64,000 nucleotides of DNA from Pelagihabitans sp963760375 (GTDB taxonomy: Bacteria > Bacteroidota > Bacteroidia > Flavobacteriales > Flavobacteriaceae), in contig CAVXCS010000002.1 in NCBI GenBank assembly GCA_963760375.1, positions 1 to 64,000 on the forward strand, written 5' to 3'. Each line of letters opens with the position of its first letter. Within the stretch, counting starts at the first letter, position 1. The notes beneath the pieces were generated by a model. It made no database searches. It was not told the DNA's origin and was given only the letters and a program-made list of their open reading frames with translations. Shown here one piece after another: positions 40,109 through 49,219 of the stretch. A program made the position numbers and the translations under genes.

Positions 40109-41181
40109 TATTTCTTTTATCAAGAATAAAAGATGCTGGGGGAATCTCGAGGGTTTCGTCAATAATTACCAATCAGCTAAGTAACGAACAGAGCTTCAAA
40201 ATACATGCCGTAAGCTATCAAAAAAAACAGGTGAATGCCTATAACTGGAGTAAACAATTAACATATCATAACCTGCATGATAAAGATAATGTATCGCTAA
40301 AAAGAGGCATTGTAATAGCGTCTATAAGACTTCGTAAAATCATTAAAAAAAATAACATAGATATTCTTATTTGCTGTGGAGAAGAAGTGGCTTCGCTTGC
40401 CGTATTTGCGACATTAGGAAAAAAATGCAGACTGGTCTATTGGTCACATACTAGCTTCAAGGGTAAAACAAGTGACAAGTATAAATTTTTAAACGAATAC
40501 CTACTTTGCGTTTTTGCCCCTTACATAATTACCCTTACCAAAACAGATTTGATTAATTACACAAAAGATTCCTATGCAAAGCATGTTGAGCAAATATATA
40601 ATCCCATAGATCCTTTGTTTAAAAATATAAGCAGAAACTATCAATTGTCATCAAATAAGATAATTAGTGTGGGGCGTTTAAGTTACCCAAAGAATTTTTT
40701 ACTGTTGGTGGACGTCGCCGTTGAAGTACTGGGTAAAAACAAAGATTATGTCTGGCATATATATGGAATTGGTAGTGATCATAAGGAAATTGAAGATAAA
40801 ATAGTGAGAAACAATCTTCAAAAGCAACTAATTCTTAAAGGTCATACCAGCGACCTTTATAAAATTTATAATGATTATTCATTGTTTGTTATGACCTCAA
40901 GATATGAAGGGTTTCCTATGAGCTTGATCGAGGCCATGGCTTGCCAACTTCCAATGGTAAGTTTTGATATTGCAACTGGGCCGAATGAAATAATACAAGA
41001 TGGGGTCAATGGTTATTTGGTAGAACCTTTTAATATTAATGAAATGGTCGAGAAAATTAATGTCTTAATTCAAGATGAAAACAAAAGATTGGCCTTCTCA
41101 AATGCGAACAGTACATTAACCAAACAATTTGAAATTGAACAAATAAAAGAGAAATGGATTACTTTTTTAAATGGAATTTGA
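40087..41181 (+). CDS. Family 4 glycosyltransferase
   Basis: A 364-residue GT-B enzyme of the AmsD/GalNAc-transferase-like group. Visible are the N-terminal FLLSRIKDAGGISRV, the ISVGRLSYPKNFLLLVDVA linker strand, and the donor site SRYEGFPMSLIEAMACQLP followed by ATGPNEIIQDG. Overlaps the end of wzx by 22 bp. Frame intact; last gene of this plus-strand run. Confidence 0.92.
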   Translation: MEKRKNIVFLLSRIKDAGGISRVSSIITNQLSNEQSFKIHAVSYQKKQVNAYNWSKQLTYHNLHDKDNVSLKRGIVIASIRLRKIIKKNNIDILICCGEEVASLAVFATLGKKCRLVYWSHTSFKGKTSDKYKFLNEYLLCVFAPYIITLTKTDLINYTKDSYAKHVEQIYNPIDPLFKNISRNYQLSSNKIISVGRLSYPKNFLLLVDVAVEVLGKNKDYVWHIYGIGSDHKEIEDKIVRNNLQKQLILKGHTSDLYKIYNDYSLFVMTSRYEGFPMSLIEAMACQLPMVSFDIATGPNEIIQDGVNGYLVEPFNINEMVEKINVLIQDENKRLAFSNANSTLTKQFEIEQIKEKWITFLNGI

Positions 41182-41271
41182 AAAAAAACCCTTAGTCTAG
41201 AGCTATTTTCAAGTGGCATAAGCAAGTAAATTTAAATAAATATGAAATTATTTATCGATTCATAATCCTTC

Positions 41272-42282
41272 CTATTTATTCTTTAAACGAATCATAAGAA
41301 TTTTCCTGATCAAAAATTCTGATCTTATTAAAGCAAGAGTTAAAAATATTTGCTCTGACCTCTTGAACCAATAAACGTGTTTTAAATAATTTGCCAAATT
41401 AAAATCAAACTGATCGGCTAAATACAGTCTCACCTGTTTTCTGTAATCCGATGGAGGATTATCTGCTAACCAAGAAATCATTATCAATGTATAATACACC
41501 CTAAAAACATAAGTGTTGAGTATAGCTCTCATATAAGGTGTTTTTATAGGTAAGTTTTTTATTTCTAACGCCTTAAGCTGAATATTATGCCAACTAAACT
41601 CATTTGTTTCCCTTAATCTTTTAGAACTTTTATGATAATTGGAAAGTGATGTTTCATGCTTTCTATAATAGTATGACACCAATGGATTTATCCCAACTTT
41701 TACATTGTCACAAAATTGGTATGAAAAGTGAATCAATTCTCTTTGATGGATATAATTGTAGTCAAATCTAATTAAAAGATCTTTTTTTACTAGTCTGAAC
41801 CAAGAGGCATAGGGTGTGCCTAATATTTGGTTATAATCTTTATGACTTTTTAATACTTTTTTTTCCAAGTCTTTGAAAATACCTTTGGTAAGTTGTCTGC
41901 CATTTTGATCAATAGTGACAACATTGCTTTGAACAATGTCTAGATTATGTTGCTTGCCGAATAAATAAAGCTCTTCTAAAAAATTTATATCAATTAAATC
42001 ATCAGGATCTAAATTGATAATATATTCACCTGTTGCTAATTCGTAAGCAGTTTGCCTGGCTTTCCATAATCCTTCATTTACTTGTTTCTTAACATATCTA
42101 ATTCTATCATCACATAAATACTCTTGTATTATGGAATGGCAACTGTCAGGCGAAGCATCATTTACTAAAATAATTTCTATATCTCTTAAAGTCTGATTTA
42201 CCAAACCATCCAAAAAATTGCGTATGTATTTTTCGACGTTGTAAGCAGGTACGAGTATACTAATCTTAATAAAACTCTTCAT
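41272..42282 (-). CDS. Family 2 glycosyltransferase
   Basis: A 336-residue GT-A enzyme: SILVPAYNVEKYIRNFLDGL, LVNDASPDSC, then the DxD region INLDPDDLID and the acceptor-side motif. The last 100 residues are basic and aromatic, suggesting contact with the membrane. On the minus strand, convergent with the transferase at 40087. Frame intact. Specificity unknown. Confidence 0.9.
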   Translation of the reverse strand: MKSFIKISILVPAYNVEKYIRNFLDGLVNQTLRDIEIILVNDASPDSCHSIIQEYLCDDRIRYVKKQVNEGLWKARQTAYELATGEYIINLDPDDLIDINFLEELYLFGKQHNLDIVQSNVVTIDQNGRQLTKGIFKDLEKKVLKSHKDYNQILGTPYASWFRLVKKDLLIRFDYNYIHQRELIHFSYQFCDNVKVGINPLVSYYYRKHETSLSNYHKSSKRLRETNEFSWHNIQLKALEIKNLPIKTPYMRAILNTYVFRVYYTLIMISWLADNPPSDYRKQVRLYLADQFDFNLANYLKHVYWFKRSEQIFLTLALIRSEFLIRKILMIRLKNK

Positions 42283-42487
42283 AATAATCGAATTTACCGG
42301 TACTACGCAACCATATTTTTAGGATAATAAAGACAACCAAACAATAACTGATATTTATTAATGCGCATTTATATTTTAAGAAAATCATTCTTGTTCATTC
42401 TACTATAGTTCATTTCACCTGTTTAATTGCATTCATCATAATATGTATAGCACCTTGAATGTTATTTTAGATTCATTGAGTAACAAC

Positions 42488-43297
42488 TCACCGTTGCTGA
42501 ATGAATAAAAGCCTACACGTAAACCCAAAATAATTTAAGAATTTGAAGTTGTATTTAGTGTTGAGGGAGATATTTTTTGTTGAAAATGAAATACAAATAT
42601 TTTTTTGATCTTTGCCAAAATATAGTAGGTAAAGAATATACCACGCTATTAAACTCAATAGAATCATCTCGCCACTATCCTCCAACCAACCAAGTATAAA
42701 ACTTACATATTCATTACTGTTAAATAAAACATGAGCAAAATCAATAACTATCCCAAAAAATAGAAATATCACTAGTAATATGCTAATATCAATACTTGTT
42801 CTTTTAAACAATTTGTTAGAATTCTTGAAGGAAAGAACCATTATAAAAACAACAAGTAATCCCATTGCTCCAGCATAAATCAGTTCGCCAATGTCTTGTT
42901 CTCTTAACCCATAAAAAGGTTTGAACGTAATATTTTCGCCAATGATTATACCTGCTTTTTCATGTATTTCCAAGGAATCGTCCAAGAACAATAATATAAA
43001 TAAAGAAATCCAAAAAATGTAATTTTTCGCTTTTTCTTTATTTATTATTAGCCCTAATGCCAGGATGATAGAGGTATATTTTACAAATTGGAAATATTCA
43101 GGATATCCCTTTTCCGTGGTAACCATTATCGGCTCATATAAAGTCCACTTAAAATTGGGATCAAGGGAGGCAATGACTCCGATTGTTAAATGGGCGATTA
43201 TAAACAACAAATCAATTACAAGAATAATTCCTAAAAAAGAATTGGTTTTTTTCTCTGAGAAATTTTGGCAGAAGTATTGAAATATCATAGGCTTCAA
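42488..43297 (-). CDS. Unrecognised multi-pass membrane protein
   Basis: 269 residues with about six hydrophobic helices. Polar residues recur in or near helices: LFLDDSLEIHEKAG, GLREQDIGELIYAG, IVIDFAHVLF and GWLEDSGEMILLS. Acidic and His residues in membrane segments suggest a metal-dependent membrane enzyme, but I recognise no family. Minus strand, 205 bp upstream of the GT2 gene, possibly the same unit. No signal peptide. Confidence 0.6.
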   Translation of the reverse strand: MKPMIFQYFCQNFSEKKTNSFLGIILVIDLLFIIAHLTIGVIASLDPNFKWTLYEPIMVTTEKGYPEYFQFVKYTSIILALGLIINKEKAKNYIFWISLFILLFLDDSLEIHEKAGIIIGENITFKPFYGLREQDIGELIYAGAMGLLVVFIMVLSFKNSNKLFKRTSIDISILLVIFLFFGIVIDFAHVLFNSNEYVSFILGWLEDSGEMILLSLIAWYILYLLYFGKDQKNICISFSTKNISLNTKYNFKFLNYFGFTCRLLFIQQR

Positions 43298-43686
43298 TAA
43301 ATTTTCTATGTGTTAATAAAAACGAAAAATATGGTTAATTTAACACTCCTTAAATGATTGTCGATTATTTGATGAATTAATACTTTGAAATGCGTGTAAC
43401 TAATAAACTTACCTCATTAATTACAACTCGATATTTTTATTTTGTAATTATTAATAATTTGAATTATATCTAATGGATAAAAAACCATTTTTGGTTTTTT
43501 ATATTGAATAGTGAAAGTAAACTTGTTTTTATGTCTGCCTTTATTCGGCAAATTTCTAAAATATTAAAAAATCAAAGAGCGGAATTTTAATTTACTTTTC
43601 AATACAGATTTTGTTTTTGCCATTTTGATGCAAACTGCAATTTATTATCCCGGATTTATATTAACAAAAAATAAGGAAAGTTATTT
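43298..43686. other. Divergent AT-rich intergenic region
   Basis: 389 bp between the minus-strand membrane protein and the plus-strand transferase. No gene or hairpin is supported; it must hold divergent promoters. Confidence 0.4.
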
Positions 43687-44805
43687 ATGAAATGTCTTCA
43701 TATATGCAATGGCTTTAATGGAAGTAAAGTGCATGAAAATTTATATAAGGTGTTATCAGAGAATGGGTTAGATCAAACCATTTATTATTTTGTAAGAAAC
43801 GAATATTACGATTTAAAATGTAATTTCAAGGAATTTGAGTTAATCGGATCTGAACCCTTAAAAATTTACCATAAAATTTTATTTAAAAGCAAAATTGAAT
43901 ATTTATTTAAAGATATATCTTCGAAGGCTTCTCTTGGCGATTTTGATTGTGTTCATGCTACCACACTTTTTAGCGATGGTGCCCTAGCGCTTAAAATTTA
44001 TAAAAAATACAAGATTCCTTACATAGTAGCGATTAGGGGTGCTGATGTAAATGCTTATATAAAGCTTAGGATTGACTTACACACTTTGGCAAGGGAAATT
44101 TTAAAAAACGCCTCAAAAATAATATTCATAAGTAAGTCACTGGAGAAGAATTTTTATAGTTTGCCTTTAATCAAGCCCTTGGCTAATGAACTTAGGCTTA
44201 AGAGTAAGGTTATATTTAATGGCATTGATTCCTTTTGGTTGCAAAATATTATCCCTAAAAAGGAAATTGAACCAATCAGAATATTGTATATCGGAAACTT
44301 AAGTACAAATAAAAACGTTATCCGATTGATTAAAGCTGTACTACATTTAAAGATTAAATATCCTAAAATAATGTTGGATATAATAGGCAAAAATGGAAAA
44401 CAAGAATCCAAAATTATTCAATATTCCAAAAAGTATAAGGACACAATTAATTACCATGGATCAATTTATAATAATAAAGAACTTCAAAAACACTACTCCA
44501 CCGCCCATATTTTTGCAATGGCGTCAATTGGGGAAACTTTTGGCCTTGTTTATATTGAGGCATTATCGCAAGGACTTCCTATTATCTATTCTAAAAATCA
44601 AGGAATAGATGGCTCTTTTTCGGAAACAATAGGAGAAGCTGTAAATCCAGCATCATTGACTTCAATTATCCATGGATTGCAAAAAATAATTTTAAACTAC
44701 AGCTCATACAATTTGAATTTTATAGACTTCTCCAAATTTAATTGGTCATTGATTGCCTATGAATATTTACAAATCTATTCTGAGATAGCAAGAAAGAGAG
44801 AATGA
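43687..44805 (+). CDS. Family 4 glycosyltransferase, paralogue of the gene at 13753
   Basis: A 372-residue GT-B enzyme collinear with the 13753 product: MKCLHICNGFNGSKVHENLY, HATTLFSDGALALKIYKKY, then IFAMASIGETFGLVYIEALS and YSKNQGIDG. Codon use follows the AT-rich surroundings, so the copies have been apart for some time or the gene came with its module. Downstream lies the remnant of an fcl gene, whereas the 13753 copy is followed by other transferases. Frame intact. Confidence 0.92.
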   Translation: MKCLHICNGFNGSKVHENLYKVLSENGLDQTIYYFVRNEYYDLKCNFKEFELIGSEPLKIYHKILFKSKIEYLFKDISSKASLGDFDCVHATTLFSDGALALKIYKKYKIPYIVAIRGADVNAYIKLRIDLHTLAREILKNASKIIFISKSLEKNFYSLPLIKPLANELRLKSKVIFNGIDSFWLQNIIPKKEIEPIRILYIGNLSTNKNVIRLIKAVLHLKIKYPKIMLDIIGKNGKQESKIIQYSKKYKDTINYHGSIYNNKELQKHYSTAHIFAMASIGETFGLVYIEALSQGLPIIYSKNQGIDGSFSETIGEAVNPASLTSIIHGLQKIILNYSSYNLNFIDFSKFNWSLIAYEYLQIYSEIARKRE

Positions 44806-44941
44806 ACTCATTATATGACCGGAGTTTTATTCGTTATACTTAAATAGAAAATTGTCTCAAGCATCAAACACTTGACAACTTAACAATCCGACAACATATG
44901 AAAGAAAAAAATCTGCTTATCTCATAACAAGAATGTAACAA

Positions 44942-45560
44942 ATGGTCTTTTCCAATCACACAGATAGTGGGTATATTACCTTACGAAAACTACAACCACA
45001 GAACCATATCAATTATATTTCGGCAATGCCAAGCGACAAATATGTTCATAAGGATAATTTCGATTTTAAAAAATCACATGTTGCCTGCTCTTATCCGATT
45101 AATTTATTTGGAGATAGCTTTTAAAAGTAGTTTAGGCTTCATCAAAAACCATATGCACATTTGCCTTAACAAAAGATAGCTGTAGAGTCTCAATTAGTAA
45201 ACAATTCGTGTATCCCGCTAAAACATGTTTTACATGGAGGAAAAGTCGTGAGGTTGCGATTGAAATTTGGGGAAGTAGACAACTCGTGCGTGAATTTTTA
45301 TGTTCTGAAAACATGACCGACCCTTGTATTTTCTTATAGAACATTATATTACGAAAATAACAATCTGAAAGACTAAACCGAAATAAGTAAGATTCAGATC
45401 ATAATTGGGATAGGCAAGGACGTCTCTATTGACAAGCTCGCCAATAGACTAATAGAAAGATTGGCTATCAACCTGAGCTGTCTTTCAACTCAAATATTAC
45501 AGACGGTACCTTGAAAAAATAACTTATAGGTCAAAATTAGGTTGGATTGGGTTGGTAGCG
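44942..45560 (+). pseudogene. Decayed GDP-L-fucose synthase (fcl) remnant
   Basis: Short pieces in shifting frames follow the order of the fcl product at 22153: INYISAMPSDKYV (for FISVMPTNLYG), KDNFDFKKSHMLPALIR (for NDNFDLEKSHVLPALIR), VAIEIWGSRQLVREFLCSE (for VSVEIWGSGKPMREFLWSE), and IGIGKDVSIDKLANRLIE (for IGTGIDISIADLAHLIKE). Stops and frameshifts are frequent and the N-terminal NADP-binding half is missing. This is an old pseudogene, unlike the single-base breaks of module 1. It fills most of the 950-bp gap 44806-45754. Confidence 0.8.
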
Positions 45561-45754
45561 CCATTTGAAAATGTCAAAATTAATTGATTTTCTATACCCG
45601 TAATATATTCGAAAAGTTTGGAATGAAATCAATGAAGATATTACATTGGAGACTTAAATAACATTACAAGGTTATAGAAACTAATACCAAAATTTTGATG
45701 AAGAGAATGGATATTAGTTTTTTAGAAAATATAAATCTATATTTTTGATCATAA

Positions 45755-46570
45755 ATGGAAATACCCTTGTCTGCCATGAAAAACAACAAGTTAAAAGTTC
45801 TTACAATTTTATTCCACGAAGTTGTTGATAACCCTACCGACTCAGGATTCCAAAGAAAATCTGCCCTACCCTTTAAACATGGTATTCATGAATTCAAAAA
45901 GAACATTGATATTATTTTTAAAAACAGTGAAGTTATCACAACAGTTGATCGACTTGAAGCCAGTAATAAAAGTAACTTAACACTTTTAGCATTCGATGAT
46001 GGCGGCAAGTCTAATCTATTAAGTGCAGACTATTTAGATACCCAACAATTAAAGGGTCACTTTTTTATTGCAACCAGCCTAATTGGTGATCCTTACTTTA
46101 TGACCGAAGATGAAATATTGCGCTTGGATAGGCAAGGCCATATTATTGGTTCCCATTCCCATACTCATCCTAATGTGTTTAAAAGTTTATCCTATAACGA
46201 GATGATGGAGGAATGGTCAAAAAGTAAATCAATTCTAGAAAAACTCTTAAAACATCCTGTAGATTATTGTTCTATTCCAGGAGGGGATGCAAATCCGGAT
46301 GCCTATCAATCGGCAGTTGCCTGTGGTTATAAATACATTTTTGATTCGGAGCCAATATTAAAATTAAGGAGTTTGGAAGGTGCATTTATTTTTGGTAGGG
46401 TCTGTCCTAAAAGAGGAACCAGCTATGCTGAAATTGAAAATCTTTCTAAATTTAAGGGAATAAAGAGACGAAGAATAATAAGGAAGTTCAAAAATACAAC
46501 CAAATCAATATTTTTTCCCATCTATAAGAAAATTCGTAATAATAGTAAACATAAGAGTATATTGAACTAA
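45755..46570 (+). CDS. NodB-type polysaccharide deacetylase
   Basis: 271 residues. Metal-dependent N- or O-deacetylase of carbohydrate esterase family 4 type: motif 1 LLAFDDGGKSN (for TFDDG), motif 2 GSHSHTHPN (H-S-H-T-H), and CSIPGGDANPDAYQ as motif 3. No signal peptide, so it probably acts in the cytoplasm on a lipid-linked or nucleotide-bound sugar. An in-frame ATG at 45776 (MKNNKLKVL) is an equally good start. The C-terminus is very basic. Second deacetylase of the module, with YdjC. Confidence 0.85.
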   Translation: MEIPLSAMKNNKLKVLTILFHEVVDNPTDSGFQRKSALPFKHGIHEFKKNIDIIFKNSEVITTVDRLEASNKSNLTLLAFDDGGKSNLLSADYLDTQQLKGHFFIATSLIGDPYFMTEDEILRLDRQGHIIGSHSHTHPNVFKSLSYNEMMEEWSKSKSILEKLLKHPVDYCSIPGGDANPDAYQSAVACGYKYIFDSEPILKLRSLEGAFIFGRVCPKRGTSYAEIENLSKFKGIKRRRIIRKFKNTTKSIFFPIYKKIRNNSKHKSILN

Positions 46571-46613
46571 AAAAAGTTCAATCTTGATTAAACGCTTAGC
46601 CAGCAATGCATAA

Positions 46614-47366
46614 TTATCTACTATACTTCATCAAACCTCTTATCATCCAATGTATCATGTAATAAATTGACGAAAAAAAATTAAGATGTTCCACTTCTGT
46701 ATAAAAAGACCATTGATATCTAAATAGGCCAGTTTTGTTTCGAGATAAAGAAGATTTTCTAATTCTATAGGTAGCTAAAGGCTCCTTTATACCCAGAGCA
46801 TAATCAATTTCTTTTAAATATTGCAACCATAAACCCATATCCTGGCGCTTTTGGATAATTGGCATATATTTTTTGCCCAATCGTTCTATATCTAAAAATG
46901 AGGTGAGGCAACTAATTGAATTGGTTTTTAAGATATCATGATAGGTGACTTTTTCTGGAACAATAAAATCTGTTAAAAGGGGATTTAGTTTTTCATCATA
47001 TCTCCTATAAGATGAAAAGACAAAGGGTATGCCAGTGGTCTCAATTGCGTCAATACTTTTCTCTATAAAATTTGCATCCCAAATATCATCTGCATCCAAA
47101 AACGTCAGGTATCTTCCTCTGGCTCTGCTAATACCCGTATTTCTTGCAACTGCCGGACCTGAGTTTTTCTCCAAAATGAACAAAGTTATTCTACTGTCCT
47201 TTTGTTGCAAAGACCTAATTAAATCCACTGTTTTGTCTGAGGAACAATCATCTATAATAATCATTTCAAAATTAGAATATGATTGCCCCTGAACGGACCG
47301 AATGGTTTCAGTTATATATTTTTCCGAATTATAACTAGGTGTAATTATAGAAACTAGTTTACTCAT
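46614..47366 (-). CDS. Family 2 glycosyltransferase
   Basis: About 250 residues, GT-A fold: SIITPSYNSEKYITETIRSV, IIDDCSSDKTVDLI, and the DxD region LDADDIWDANF. ATG 47366 (MSKLVSIIT) fits the family start; an in-frame ATG at 47387 adds seven residues. Similar to capsular WcaA/EpsE-type transferases. Minus strand, convergent with the deacetylase gene. Frame intact. Confidence 0.9.
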   Translation of the reverse strand: MSKLVSIITPSYNSEKYITETIRSVQGQSYSNFEMIIIDDCSSDKTVDLIRSLQQKDSRITLFILEKNSGPAVARNTGISRARGRYLTFLDADDIWDANFIEKSIDAIETTGIPFVFSSYRRYDEKLNPLLTDFIVPEKVTYHDILKTNSISCLTSFLDIERLGKKYMPIIQKRQDMGLWLQYLKEIDYALGIKEPLATYRIRKSSLSRNKTGLFRYQWSFYTEVEHLNFFSSIYYMIHWMIRGLMKYSR

Positions 47367-47693
47367 ATTGTTAAAGATATGAATCATAAAAGCTTATCAT
47401 CCCTAAACCGATTCTTAATCGATTTAGGGTCAAAATACTCGATGATTGTAACTATCTTATTGTTACCTCTAAAATTTCTGTTAAAGTCTCTATTACTTTC
47501 AAGGGTGTTGAAATCACATTTCAAAAACGATAGTTTTGGTCTATCGATTTAATATTTATTGCATTTCGACTACGATTATGTGCCTTAAACTAATTTTTTT
47601 ATCTAAAACCATTATTACCATCCAATACTGTTATTTTTATTCCTCCGCAAATTCCCTAACACTTGTAGTTCGCATTTAGTTCAAATTCAAAAT

Positions 47694-49070
47694 ATGACCG
47701 GTCGATCTAAACTAAACATTCCAGAACGGAAACTTATTCTTGTATTCGGTGATTTTATTATCATTTTATTTGCACTTCTATTTTATAATAATCTAATTAT
47801 TAATTCCATTGAACCATCCAACTGGATTAGCGTCTTTTTCATATTCTCAGGTTTCATTGTTTATTATTTTTTGGCATATATATTAAATTTTTACTTTTTA
47901 GGGAATTCCCCAAAATACCCTAGAAGATCAATCGCTAAAGGTTTGATTATAGGCACTCTATATATACTTTTATTACTTTTTTTCTCCATAATTATTTGGA
48001 AAACCGACTTTAATGAATTTGGGTTTCTTATTTTTCTTTTTTTTATTCCTATTGTGCTGGTCTCATGGAGAAAACTTTTCTTTTTTGCGTTTAAATTTAT
48101 TCCTACTACCAAAGAGGTTTTTTTCCTATACAATCATAGTACAACCGACCACTTGGAGAAATACTTAAGGATAATCAACGGAGATGGTATCCATACCTTT
48201 TATCAGGTAGTAAAAGCCTTAAATATTGAGCAAGAAAAAGAACCATTTGATGATAAGTTATTAGGAATTAGCAAAATGGTAGACTCTTGGATATTAGATA
48301 TTGATATTGGACAGCCATTGCCTAAAAACTTAGAAACTGTAATGCTAAATTCCTTGCTTCAAGGCAAAGAAGTAATAACTTTTTCTACTTTTTATGAAAA
48401 TATTTATGAAGCGTTACCTATTGTTTCTCACAACGCGAATGAGAGTTGCATTGAAATTCTGCAATTACAACATACAAGGGTTAGATATTTATATCGAATC
48501 TTTAGTTTTTTTGCAACTTTCCTAATATGCTTTTTTGTTTTGTTGATTTTTTTACTTGTAATCCCTTTTATATTTGTTCTAAATCTTATATTCAATCGTG
48601 GACCTTTATTCTTTGTTCAAAAAAGGATAGGCCTACATGGTAAGGAATACAATATTTATAAATTTAGGTCAATGATTGTAGATGCTGAATCAAGTGGCGC
48701 AAAAATGGCTTCAAAAAACGACGCAAGGATTACCTCTTTCGGCAGAATATTGCGAACGTTTAGATTGGATGAATTACCACAGATTTTATCTGTACTTAAG
48801 GGTGATATGTCAATTATTGGTCCTCGGCCGGAAAGAAAGGTGTTTGTTGATAAACTTAATAAAATTACCCCATATTATAGTATGCGGCATATCATTAAGC
48901 CTGGGATTACCGGATGGGCCCAAGTTAAATATAAGTACGGAGAGAATCTAGAAGACTCTATTCATAAGTTGGAATATGACTTATATTACATTAAAAGTCG
49001 ATCTGTTATACTTGATTTGCGAATTATATTTAAGACTTTAACCACAATTATCTTCTCTAGGGGGATATAA
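47694..49070 (+). CDS. Full-length polyprenyl glycosylphosphotransferase (WcaJ-like)
   Basis: A 458-residue initiating enzyme. About four N-terminal membrane helices and a degenerate nucleotide-binding-like middle are followed by a fifth hydrophobic helix (FATFLICFFVLLIFLLVIPF) and the catalytic domain: IYKFRSMIVDAE, FRLDELPQILSVLKGDMS, IIGPRPERKVF and KPGITGWAQVKYKYG. Transfers sugar-1-phosphate to undecaprenyl phosphate. Different in build from the short enzyme at 17431, so module 2 has its own initiating step. Frame intact. Confidence 0.93.
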   Translation: MTGRSKLNIPERKLILVFGDFIIILFALLFYNNLIINSIEPSNWISVFFIFSGFIVYYFLAYILNFYFLGNSPKYPRRSIAKGLIIGTLYILLLLFFSIIIWKTDFNEFGFLIFLFFIPIVLVSWRKLFFFAFKFIPTTKEVFFLYNHSTTDHLEKYLRIINGDGIHTFYQVVKALNIEQEKEPFDDKLLGISKMVDSWILDIDIGQPLPKNLETVMLNSLLQGKEVITFSTFYENIYEALPIVSHNANESCIEILQLQHTRVRYLYRIFSFFATFLICFFVLLIFLLVIPFIFVLNLIFNRGPLFFVQKRIGLHGKEYNIYKFRSMIVDAESSGAKMASKNDARITSFGRILRTFRLDELPQILSVLKGDMSIIGPRPERKVFVDKLNKITPYYSMRHIIKPGITGWAQVKYKYGENLEDSIHKLEYDLYYIKSRSVILDLRIIFKTLTTIIFSRGI

Positions 49071-49219
49071 TTACTCTTTTAAGGGTTAGCTGATTTTAAT
49101 GTAGTTGTTATAATTAATTCTTAAAACATTATACTTAGTATAAGTCTAATTTCTAATTTCACAATGCTACTCCCCATCTGTAAGACAGTATAAAGATTTT
49201 TATTGTTAATTATAATACT

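Noticed and set aside
44942..45179. Two short open frames (60-70 codons) that could be taken as small genes
   Set aside because: They overlap in different frames and both carry parts of the same Fcl sequence, so they are pieces of a pseudogene.
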